From the NCBI GenBank assembly GCA_964562175.1, contig CAZLRV010000020.1:1-32268 (forward strand): a DNA stretch of 32,268 bases, in the 5' to 3' direction. Shown one piece after another: positions 1 to 6,291 of the stretch (its first letter is position 1; each line of letters begins with the position of its first letter). The stretch comes from CAZCJU01 sp964562175 (GTDB lineage: Bacteria > Bacillota > Clostridia > Oscillospirales > CAG-272). The notes under the pieces were generated by a model that saw only the letters and a program-made list of their open reading frames with translations, made no database searches and was not told the DNA's origin. The translations under genes and the position numbers were made by a program.

Positions 1-371
1 GGGGTAGAGTACCCTTGTGATTCGAATGCCTAATGAAAGAAAATATCATAAAGGAGAAGCACACAGTCAGTTGCTGCAACAACAGACCATGTGCCGTAAA
101 TGTGTAGATCACTCTTCTGCATATATAATATATCGGATATAAAAAATATTGGAAATATTTCAGGGGATCGCAATATGAAGGGCGGCAGTGTCGAAGATTT
201 TCGACCATACCGTATATGAGGAATGTGCGGAACATTATCATGGTATCAAATATTTCTTTCACGGTTTGATACACGACGATATCACGGTATTATACGGCTG
301 AAAATATGCGGACGGGGGCGAAGGACTCGGTCGGAGGCTCCGAGGTCGGGACGGTGTAAGTGCCGACGAGC
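1..371. other. Unassigned 371-base stretch with three small inverted repeats
   Basis: I see no supportable gene here. The stretch lies 3' of the WYL operon and runs off the window edge. It holds three perfect short inverted repeats: 144-150/154-160 (7-base arms, 3-base loop), 190-195/200-205 (6-base arms, 4-base loop) and 243-250/265-272 (8-base arms, 14-base loop). None is followed by a clear T-run in either direction, so none is a convincing terminator. Reading frames here are short, or are the antisense start of frames running through the WYL gene. It may be a 3' untranslated region or the regulatory region of a gene beyond the edge. Confidence 0.4.
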
Positions 372-1289
372 TTATTCGCCCTTTGTCATGCATTTCATTT
401 GTCGGATAAGGCGTTCTTTGATAAGGTTGACAAACGATGCGGGCGCCACCGCCTTGATAAGCGGCCCGAACGAGAGAACTCGTATTACCAGCTCCGATTC
501 GTCGCTTTTGACGTATCGCACGGTCAGACGATACTTATTATTTCCGATATATTCCGTTATTTTCTCGAAATGGGCAAAGTGGAGCATTGCACGCTCAAGT
601 GCGTTTCGCAAGTCTGTTATCTCAAGTGTCACCTCCGTTGTAATGGGCTTGAAGGCGGATACGGTATCGGACAATATATCTTGGCAAACGGTGCAGCTTT
701 TAATGCGGGCAAGGTTTATCGAGCCGATATAGCGACAGCCGCTCGTCATTATTCTGAATTTGTCATCCTTTTCGGAGTATTCCATGCGTGTGGGTATGCA
801 TTTTACGCGGAGCTTATCGCCCCGTCTATCCGTCATATCTATCTGCAGAGGAAGCTTTTTTTCCATTGCGTTCAGTATCACTTTGAAGCGTTTTATATAT
901 CCCTCGTCATTGTATGGATCGCCGTCACTGTACTTGTCGTAAACACGGATATCTTCCGGTGTGAAAAGCGGTGCGACATTGTCGAGCCCGCAACACTCAA
1001 GGTCAAACAGCTTTATTCTCGGATCAAGAGCTATTGCCTTCAGCCAACGCCGCTCAAGCTCGGACAGCGGCATTGTCGGAATGTGCTTTATCGGCGTTGT
1101 CATATCGTCGCACAAAAGCTGCCATTTGCCCGATTCAAGTGCGGGCAATATCGTAAGTGCGCTTTCGCCAAATGCGTATTCCGATACGATATTGCAAAGC
1201 TCTTTTTTCGATGCTCCTTGCGTGAGCAGTTGAGCTATTATGCGTGCGACGGCATTGTAGTAAGCCGAATATATTTCATGAAAAAGCAT
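372..1289 (-). CDS. WYL-domain protein without an HTH (second gene of the pair)
   Basis: A 305-residue protein resembling the ligand-sensing half of WYL transcription regulators. A WYL-like beta-rich segment lies at about residues 135-200 and a WCX-like C-terminal segment at about 215-295. I see no clear N-terminal winged helix, which is present in its partner. The ATG overlaps the TAA stop of the upstream WYL gene by one base and is preceded by a GGGAG site at 7-base spacing. The two are therefore surely co-transcribed and probably translationally coupled. WYL domains generally bind nucleotides or nucleic acid and control stress, phage-defence or metabolic genes. The target here is unknown. 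A likely role is partner or co-sensor of the neighbouring regulator, possibly as a heterodimer, which is inference. The WYL match is weaker than in the upstream gene. Confidence 0.7.
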   Translation of the reverse strand: MLFHEIYSAYYNAVARIIAQLLTQGASKKELCNIVSEYAFGESALTILPALESGKWQLLCDDMTTPIKHIPTMPLSELERRWLKAIALDPRIKLFDLECCGLDNVAPLFTPEDIRVYDKYSDGDPYNDEGYIKRFKVILNAMEKKLPLQIDMTDRRGDKLRVKCIPTRMEYSEKDDKFRIMTSGCRYIGSINLARIKSCTVCQDILSDTVSAFKPITTEVTLEITDLRNALERAMLHFAHFEKITEYIGNNKYRLTVRYVKSDESELVIRVLSFGPLIKAVAPASFVNLIKERLIRQMKCMTKGE

Positions 1290-2545
1290 TAGCTCTCTCC
1301 CTCTGTCAAGCCGTAAAGCTCATACATTCGTTCAAGGTCACGCATAAAACGTGCCTCGACGGTCTTATCCGAAAATTCAAGCCGTGTTATACGGCATATA
1401 AATGTTCTTATCCACGGAATCATTTCGGTGGCATCGTAAACATCCGCACTGAAACGATATTCTCGCTTGCCTATCTGCTCAAGCTTTCCTGTTCGCATCT
1501 CACGCTTGAGCCTGTTTATTATATATTTTTCATCATCTTCAATGCACACGTCAAATTCAACATGGCTTGTAATATCGTTGCCCAAACGATCTTTATTTAT
1601 ATTTACTCCCCACATTTTCGGTTGCATTCGGTCAAGCTCGGCACGCCACTTGTCAAATTCGGGTGATATATCGCCGAGCTTAACGGAGGAGAGATTGTCT
1701 ATTCTGTACGTTTTTATCTCATTAAGCTCCGGAGTATAGGCAAGAAGATGCTGTCGTCCGTTTTGCACGCCGATGAATACCCGCAGAGGCAAAAGGTGAA
1801 GCGTGCGAGGCTCGTTTTTGCCCTTGCCGCGATTTATCAATGTGACAAAGCGTTTTTCGGACATTGCCGAAAATATATCGGTCAGAACCTCACTGTCTAT
1901 GGCACTTGTTATGTAATGATGCTTGAAATCGAAAAAGCTCTCGCTTTTGTCATATTTTTTCAGCAAGAAAGAACCGATAACGCCGCATGGGGCTACCTCG
2001 GAAAAGAAATTCAGCGCATGAATGTCAAGCTTTGCTTCGACATCGTCACGTCGGCTGTATAAAACACGCTTGCCCTGCTTGTGCGTATCGAGCAGTCCGA
2101 GCGCACGGTATTCCGCAAGCTTTTTTCGCACCGTGGATTCGTCAAATATCATACTGTCGGAAAAGTGCGACAGATATTCATCATCGATAATACGCATAAG
2201 CTCAGACAGGGAGAGGGAAATGCTTGGGTCGTGCAATATATCAAACAGAATAAAATGGAGCGTTATATCGCCGTCGGTAAAGCTTTTTGCCTCCCAAGTC
2301 CTGTAAAAAGGATTGTGGACCACCGTGCGACTGTCGATAGATATGTATACGCTTTTGCCCTCCGAGGAACGTATATAGCCGATGTGCTTGCCGAGCCAGC
2401 TCTCGATACGCCGCCGCTCATCGTCATACGAGCGTGAGCTTTTGCCGGTGTAATCGCCTCTGCTCTTGTAGCCGTAAATATAAAAGTCGCGTATATATGC
2501 CCTGATATGCTCAAAGCTTTTTATAAGCTCACTGTACGAGGACAC
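1289..2545 (-). CDS. WYL-domain transcriptional regulator with winged-helix N-terminus
   Basis: A 418-residue predicted DNA-binding regulator. A helix-rich winged-helix-like region lies at about residues 95-170, with a putative recognition stretch around STVRKKLAEYRALGLL. A WYL domain follows at about 225-305 (a pattern of basic residues, LLPLRVF and RIDNLSSV), then a WCX-type C-terminal extension at about 330-410. This is the usual order of WYL regulators. The start is GTG at 2545, preceded by AAAGGAG at about 7 bases. A one-base stop/start overlap joins it to the second WYL gene. Three terminator-like hairpins lie immediately upstream, so expression is insulated from the tRNA genes. I could not find a clear promoter in the short remaining gap. 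The ligand and regulon cannot be read from the sequence. Confidence 0.82.
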   Translation of the reverse strand: MSSYSELIKSFEHIRAYIRDFYIYGYKSRGDYTGKSSRSYDDERRRIESWLGKHIGYIRSSEGKSVYISIDSRTVVHNPFYRTWEAKSFTDGDITLHFILFDILHDPSISLSLSELMRIIDDEYLSHFSDSMIFDESTVRKKLAEYRALGLLDTHKQGKRVLYSRRDDVEAKLDIHALNFFSEVAPCGVIGSFLLKKYDKSESFFDFKHHYITSAIDSEVLTDIFSAMSEKRFVTLINRGKGKNEPRTLHLLPLRVFIGVQNGRQHLLAYTPELNEIKTYRIDNLSSVKLGDISPEFDKWRAELDRMQPKMWGVNINKDRLGNDITSHVEFDVCIEDDEKYIINRLKREMRTGKLEQIGKREYRFSADVYDATEMIPWIRTFICRITRLEFSDKTVEARFMRDLERMYELYGLTEGES

Positions 2546-2582
2546 GGGATCTCTCCTTTCTTTTCGACGATATATAATAAAA

Positions 2583-2599
2583 GCAAGGCGAAGCCTTGC
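2583..2599 (-). terminator. Intrinsic terminator-like hairpin, minus strand (third in series)
   Basis: Seven-base perfect arms (2583-2589 and 2593-2599) enclose a three-base loop. Reading leftwards, the hairpin is followed by TTTTATTATA. It is the last of three hairpins between the initiator tRNA and the WYL operon. Confidence 0.6.
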
Positions 2600-2609
2600 A
2601 AAAATATTC

Positions 2610-2627
2610 TTGCCGTCTTGGCGGCAA
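2610..2627 (-). terminator. Terminator-like hairpin, minus strand (second in series)
   Basis: Six-base arms 2610-2615 and 2622-2627 with a six-base loop. Reading leftwards, it is followed by GAATATTTTT. This is a weaker hairpin than its neighbours. Confidence 0.45.
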
Positions 2628-2641
2628 TAGGAAGGAAAAAT

Positions 2642-2674
2642 AAGCTTCCGTTCTCGTGATGAGAACGGAAGCTT
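2642..2674 (-). terminator. Strong intrinsic terminator of the tRNA-Leu/tRNA-fMet unit
   Basis: A perfect 14-base stem (2642-2655 with 2661-2674) and a five-base loop. It begins directly at the encoded CCA end of the initiator tRNA. Reading leftwards, a U-rich run (ATTTTTCC) follows. This is a classic factor-independent terminator for the tRNA transcript. Confidence 0.85.
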
Positions 2675-2752
<78 letters not shown>

Positions 2753-2761
2753 ATATTTGAT

Positions 2762-2850
2762 TGGTGCCGGAAACCGGGCTTGAACCGGTACGGGAGTTTA
2801 GTCCCACGGGATTTTAAGTCCCGGGCGTCTACCAATTCCGCCACTCCGGC
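2762..2850 (-). tRNA. tRNA-Leu (anticodon TAA)
   Basis: A class II tRNA of 89 bases including encoded CCA (2762-2764). The acceptor pairs GCCGGAG with TTCCGGC (one G-T wobble), and the discriminator is A, as leucine tRNAs require. Anticodon stem CGGGA/TCCCG encloses loop CTTAAAA, giving TAA, which reads UUA and UUG. A long variable arm (GGGA/TCCC stem) and T arm ACCGG/CCGGT are present. It is the first gene after a consensus promoter, nine bases upstream of the initiator tRNA. Confidence 0.95.
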
Positions 2851-2872
2851 ACATACCGTTCCAACACGATGT

Positions 2873-2901
2873 ATTATAGCACTGATTTTGCGTTTTGTCA
2901 A
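2873..2901 (-). promoter_or_regulatory. Consensus sigma-A promoter of the tRNA-Leu/tRNA-fMet unit
   Basis: On the minus strand, -35 TTGACA (2901-2896) and -10 TATAAT (2878-2873) are separated by 17 bases. All twelve bases match consensus, as expected for a strongly expressed stable RNA operon. Confidence 0.88.
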
Positions 2902-2967
2902 TAGCATTTAACAATTTTATTTTATTGTTTTCATTTTGTTCAATTATATACATTGTGCAAAGCAGAG

Positions 2968-2998
2968 CCGAGTATCCGTGAATTGCACGGATACTCGG
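2968..2998 (-). terminator. Hairpin after the GT80-like lipoprotein gene
   Basis: A 13-base perfect stem (2968-2980 with 2986-2998) and a five-base loop, 13 bases past the stop codon of the upstream gene. The U-tract after it is poor (CTCTGCTTTGC), so it may be a weak terminator or an mRNA-stabilising hairpin. Confidence 0.6.
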
Positions 2999-3011
2999 AA
3001 ATATTTCGGCT

Positions 3012-4493
3012 TTATTGAGCTTCCGTGTTCTCAAATGTGTTCAGAAAAACGGCGGCGTTGTCAAAGAAACCGGCTTGGCTCATCTGCACGATAGCCTCCG
3101 AGGCGGGTTGCTCGTACATAAATTCTATTTGACCCTTATAGCAGGACAAAAAGCTTGTCGATTCATAGCCGCCCGCCTTTACGTCGTACAGCCAGAAAAT
3201 AGTTTCAACGGGGGTACGGTGCGGAAGCATCTTTATTCCGTTCGCTTCAAAATAGCTCTTCAGACCATCGTCTGCGGGATATGCGGGGTGACCCTTGAAG
3301 TACAGATATACACCGAGGCTACCCACCTGAAGCTGTTTGCCGTCACAGGTTATCGTGTTGTCCGATACCTCGTAGCTTTTTCCCTTGTAGCTTGCCGTTT
3401 TTCCGTCCTCGGCGAGGGTGGGTGTGTAATAATTCAGAGTTGAGTCGATATAAAATTTGTTTTCCGCAAGCGTTTGCTTGTTCGTGCCGAGTATCAAAAC
3501 GACCTCTTTGTCACGTCCGAGCAGGTTTTCATCGAAATATTTTTTGGCATCGTCAAGCGTTTTGAGTGTATCGCTGTCTACAAGAGCATTTGCCAAAACG
3601 ACCTTTTTGTATTCCTCGCGAACGCTTTCATCAAGCGAGGCGTAAAGCAGCTTGGGGTCTTTTTCGATTATATGCATCTTTTCACGCTCTGTCTTTACGA
3701 CTTCCGAGTCACATACGAGATATTCGGGATTTTGTACCCAGTATTCCACGTTGTCGAAAGTCGACATATAGAAAGCGAGATATTGAAGATCCATCGCCGT
3801 GCCGTCATCCTTATACGGAGGCTCAAAGCTCTCGTTGCCTCTGCCGTCGGTGTATGTTTTTACCGCATTTTGCCATGTTGCGGCGTAATCGGCGTAATAT
3901 TTGTCGGTCTGATAGCTGTAATTGTTATATGTTCCCGTGCCGTCGGAGAGCAGTGTAATGTTTATATCCTCAAAATTTACGCCGGCGTAGATGAAAATAT
4001 GCGCTATAAGCGAAACTCGAAGATCGTCACAATAGAAATTGAATACAGCCTGCTCATCATCCTGCTTTATCTGCTTGATCTTCTCTCTTATCTGAGAATA
4101 ATCTATCTCACTTGAAGCGTTTGTCTTGCTTTGTGTGGGAAAATAATGGATAAAATCCGCGGAATGCTCGTAGCTTATCGTGTTTCCTCTCAAAAACCAC
4201 ATATAAGTGTTCGGGTTTTGTCTGTCGTAAGCGTTCAAGGTCGCATAGAGCGTGGGCATCGTTCCGAGCGTTACGTAAATGTCATAGGTATGCTCATCTA
4301 TCTTGTCATCCTCCGTGGGCTGTGTCGTCACGGGTGTGGTGACGGGCTCGGTAGGCTGTGCGCTCTGCTCACCCTCGGCGGTGCTGTCGCTCGTATCGGT
4401 ATTCGTACCGGAGCACGATGCATATGACAGCACGATAAACAGTGCAAGAGTAAGCAAAAGTGTCGTTTTTACAAAAGATAAAAACTTTTTCAT
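3012..4493 (-). CDS. Predicted lipoprotein with GT80-like sialyltransferase body
   Basis: 493 residues. A lipoprotein signal ends at the lipobox cysteine C27, followed by a Ser/Thr/Pro/Glu-rich linker to about residue 62. The rest resembles bacterial sialyltransferases of CAZy family GT80 (Pfam PM0188). It opens with a strand then PTLYATLNAY (79-88), matching the family's start. L-L-S-D-G-T at 181-186 matches the D/E-D/E-G motif, keeping the second acid as D184. YFKGHP at 398-403 matches the HP motif with H402. E430 and S445-T446 correspond to a conserved Glu and a Ser-Ser pair that bind the donor. In the Pasteurella enzyme the equivalents, from memory, are D141, H311, E338, S355 and S356. 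The acceptor-loop Trp is absent (GTNKQ at 336-340), and about 35 extra residues precede the HP motif. It is transcribed leftwards from downstream of tRNA-Arg, with an AGAAAGG site. No sialic acid genes are adjacent. The real donor and acceptor are unknown, and loss of enzymatic activity is possible. Confidence 0.72.
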   Translation of the reverse strand: MKKFLSFVKTTLLLTLALFIVLSYASCSGTNTDTSDSTAEGEQSAQPTEPVTTPVTTQPTEDDKIDEHTYDIYVTLGTMPTLYATLNAYDRQNPNTYMWFLRGNTISYEHSADFIHYFPTQSKTNASSEIDYSQIREKIKQIKQDDEQAVFNFYCDDLRVSLIAHIFIYAGVNFEDINITLLSDGTGTYNNYSYQTDKYYADYAATWQNAVKTYTDGRGNESFEPPYKDDGTAMDLQYLAFYMSTFDNVEYWVQNPEYLVCDSEVVKTEREKMHIIEKDPKLLYASLDESVREEYKKVVLANALVDSDTLKTLDDAKKYFDENLLGRDKEVVLILGTNKQTLAENKFYIDSTLNYYTPTLAEDGKTASYKGKSYEVSDNTITCDGKQLQVGSLGVYLYFKGHPAYPADDGLKSYFEANGIKMLPHRTPVETIFWLYDVKAGGYESTSFLSCYKGQIEFMYEQPASEAIVQMSQAGFFDNAAVFLNTFENTEAQ

Positions 4494-4552
4494 AAGTATT
4501 GCCTTTCTGTATGATGTTGGCTCGGCGCTATGTCCGAGTAAAATAAAGAGCC

Positions 4553-4571
4553 CTTGTTCCGATACGGCAAG
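4553..4571 (-). terminator. Weak terminator-like hairpin after tRNA-Arg
   Basis: Arms CTTG and CCG pair with CGG and CAAG, with a two-base bulge (4553-4561/4565-4571). Leftwards, GGCTCTTTATTTTAC gives a U-rich run. It lies just past the CCA end of tRNA-Arg and may only partly separate that tRNA from the downstream lipoprotein gene. Confidence 0.4.
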
Positions 4572-4577
4572 AGCCCT

Positions 4578-4654
4578 TGGCCTACCCTATGGGATTTGAA
4601 CCCATAACCGTCAGAATCGGAATCTGATACTCTATCCAATTGAGCTAAGGGTAG
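4578..4654 (-). tRNA. tRNA-Arg (anticodon CCG)
   Basis: 77 bases including encoded CCA (4578-4580). The acceptor CTACCCT/AGGGTAG is fully paired and the discriminator is G. The D arm begins GCTC, anticodon stem TCAGA/TCTGA encloses TTCCGAT (anticodon CCG, reading CGG), and the T arm is ATGGG/CCCAT. It is preceded by its own promoter. Confidence 0.95.
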
Positions 4655-4665
4655 ACGATGTGCGT

Positions 4666-4694
4666 ATTATATCACAAATTTTCCTTATTGTAAA
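4666..4694 (-). promoter_or_regulatory. Sigma-A promoter of tRNA-Arg
   Basis: On the minus strand, -35 TTTACA (4694-4689) and -10 TATAAT (4671-4666) have a 17-base spacer. It may also drive the GT80-like gene by readthrough, because I see no separate promoter in the gap between them. Confidence 0.78.
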
Positions 4695-4745
4695 GTATTT
4701 TTTGTAAATTCTGATTTTTTATGCGGTATAATAACGAGAGTGATA

Positions 4746-4774
4746 TTGACTTTGGGGAAGATAAGTGATATAAT
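4746..4774 (+). promoter_or_regulatory. Sigma-A promoter of the SGNH hydrolase gene
   Basis: -35 TTGACT (4746-4751) and -10 TATAAT (4769-4774), 17-base spacer, about 47 bases upstream of the start codon. Confidence 0.75.
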
Positions 4775-4821
4775 TGTCAAAAAAGAATAAAAAAGAGTAA
4801 AAAAAGAAAGGTTTATATAAT

Positions 4822-5619
4822 ATGAATATTCAAGAATATTTGGCACTTGACGAAAACGAAAAGCCGCTTGACAATATCGTAAGCGACGGCGGCTATTGCG
4901 GAATTTTCAGAAAGATATGCTGTATCGGCGACAGCCTTTCCTCGGGAGAGTTTGAGGTAAAGACAGCCGACGGCAAAAAGAGCTTTCATGATATGTTCGA
5001 TTACTCGTGGGGTCAGTATCTTGCACGTGATTGTGGCTGCACGGTATATAATTTCTCACGCGGCGGTATGACGGCGCAGGAATATATGGAGTCCTTTGCC
5101 GACCAAAACGATTTTTGGAGTACCGAAAAGCTCTGCCAAGCCTATATAATCGCCCTCGGAGTCAACGACCTTTACGGCAAAAAACAGCCCTGCGGCTCGC
5201 TTGACAGCATAGATCTTAACGACATGAGCCGAAACAAGAAGGATTTTGCCGGCTACTACGCTCAAATAATTCAAAGACTGCGTGCCATGCAGCCCAAGGC
5301 GCATTTTTTCCTCGTTACCATGCCCAAAAGCTCATACGAGCCGGAGCCGGCAAAGAAGGAACACGCCAAGCTGCTGCACGATATCGCACGCGTATTTCCG
5401 CACACTCACGTTATAGATCTTTATGAGTATTGTCCTCCGCATAACGGCGATTTCATCAAACGCTTTTATCTGCACGGTCATCTCAACCCGTCGGGCTACA
5501 GGCTGACGGCGAAGCTCATCGAGAGCTATATGGATTATATCATTCGCCATGACCCCAAGGAATTTATACAGACCTCGTTTATCGGCACTCCGATGTATGA
5601 CGACGCACTTGAAAAATAA
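4822..5619 (+). CDS. SGNH/GDSL-family hydrolase
   Basis: A 265-residue predicted esterase or lipase-type hydrolase. Block I is G-D-S-L-S with nucleophile S38, preceded by a hydrophobic strand. Block II is S-R-G-G-M-T-A at 79-85, supplying the oxyanion glycine. Block III is G-V-N-D at 113-116. The C-terminal histidine block reads L-H-G-H-L-N-P-S-G-Y with H220. The position three before this His, normally Asp in the DxxH motif, is Leu, so it may work as a Ser-His dyad. No signal peptide is present, implying a cytoplasmic location. It has its own promoter and an AAAGG ribosome site. It converges on the amidase gene with only three bases between stops. The substrate is unknown; acyl or acetyl esters of sugars are the commonest in this superfamily. 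Confidence 0.82.
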   Translation: MNIQEYLALDENEKPLDNIVSDGGYCGIFRKICCIGDSLSSGEFEVKTADGKKSFHDMFDYSWGQYLARDCGCTVYNFSRGGMTAQEYMESFADQNDFWSTEKLCQAYIIALGVNDLYGKKQPCGSLDSIDLNDMSRNKKDFAGYYAQIIQRLRAMQPKAHFFLVTMPKSSYEPEPAKKEHAKLLHDIARVFPHTHVIDLYEYCPPHNGDFIKRFYLHGHLNPSGYRLTAKLIESYMDYIIRHDPKEFIQTSFIGTPMYDDALEK

Positions 5620-5622
5620 ACG

Positions 5623-6186
5623 TCAATCGGAAAAATAATTTACTATTCCGTCGTATATACCGAGTGCGTAATCACCCGGTGACTCGTTCATTGCCGCAGC
5701 CTCGGCGGAATTTGTTATAAAGCCCATTTCAAGCAGCAGGGCGGGCATTGCCGACTTACGCAAAACATATAGCGACGGACGGGCGAAGGTTCCCCGTGAG
5801 ACTACACCGACGATATACCGAAGCCACGCCAAAATGCTTTCGGCAAGCCCGTAGGCGGGTGAGGTGAGAGAATAAACGTAAGCCTCACTGCCTGTGGCGC
5901 TTGCAATAGTCGAGGCGTTTGCGTGAAGGCTGATAAAGTAATCCGCACCCCATTCGTTTGCCGCGGCAGTACGTGCGGCAAGCGAGGCGGAGTTTGACGT
6001 GCCGAGTATCTCCTCGGGAGAATTTCTTGAGGTGATAGCCTCAAAATCTGCGTTTGCATTCAGCATATCACGCAGTATTATACCGATGCTGTAGGTGAGA
6101 TCGGCTTCCTTGAGCCCGTTTCCCTCCGCTCCGGAATTGGGGTTTTTCGGGTTGTGGCCTTGGTCGATGAATATTTTTATCGGCAT
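5623..6186 (-). CDS. N-acetylmuramoyl-L-alanine amidase, Amidase_3 type
   Basis: A 187-residue single-domain zinc amidase that cleaves the bond between muramic acid and the stem peptide of peptidoglycan. Zinc ligands fit H11 (in D-Q-G-H-N), E27 and H88 (in S-L-H-A-N), with catalytic E153 in L-L-E-M-G-F, the family's C-terminal glutamate motif. The domain fills the whole protein. There is no signal peptide, SH3, LysM or SPOR module, so it resembles short endolysin-like or mother-cell amidases rather than the usual exported autolysin. The ATG at 6186 follows GGAGG at about 5 bases. A TATAAT lies upstream without a good -35. It is divergent from the dipeptidase gene and convergent with the SGNH hydrolase. 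How it reaches peptidoglycan is not evident. Confidence 0.9.
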   Translation of the reverse strand: MPIKIFIDQGHNPKNPNSGAEGNGLKEADLTYSIGIILRDMLNANADFEAITSRNSPEEILGTSNSASLAARTAAANEWGADYFISLHANASTIASATGSEAYVYSLTSPAYGLAESILAWLRYIVGVVSRGTFARPSLYVLRKSAMPALLLEMGFITNSAEAAAMNESPGDYALGIYDGIVNYFSD

Positions 6187-6225
6187 GATTACCTCCGATT
6201 ATTTTTATAATATTATATGAAATGC

Positions 6226-6254
6226 TTGAAATTTTGTGATTTGTATGGTACAAT
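6226..6254 (+). promoter_or_regulatory. Sigma-A promoter of the dipeptidase operon
   Basis: -35 TTGAAA (6226-6231) and -10 TACAAT (6249-6254) with a 17-base spacer, about 38 bases before the dipeptidase start codon. Confidence 0.7.
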
Positions 6255-6291
6255 ACGTATAACTCGGTGAGCGAGAGGAGTTTATTATATA

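Noticed and set aside
71..142. A 23-codon peptide frame with a C-R-K-C motif after an AAAGGAG
   Set aside because: The ribosome site is about 15 bases from the TTG start and there is no conservation evidence, so I cannot support it as a gene.
360..1292. A 310-codon plus-strand reading frame opposite the WYL gene
   Set aside because: It is an antisense shadow: Cys- and Arg-rich, with no family motif. The minus-strand frame has a ribosome site, a coupled partner and WYL motifs.
4494..4821. A riboswitch or T-box leader upstream of the GT80-like or SGNH genes
   Set aside because: Apart from tRNA-Arg, two promoters and weak hairpins, I see no conserved T-box, SAM, TPP or similar core.
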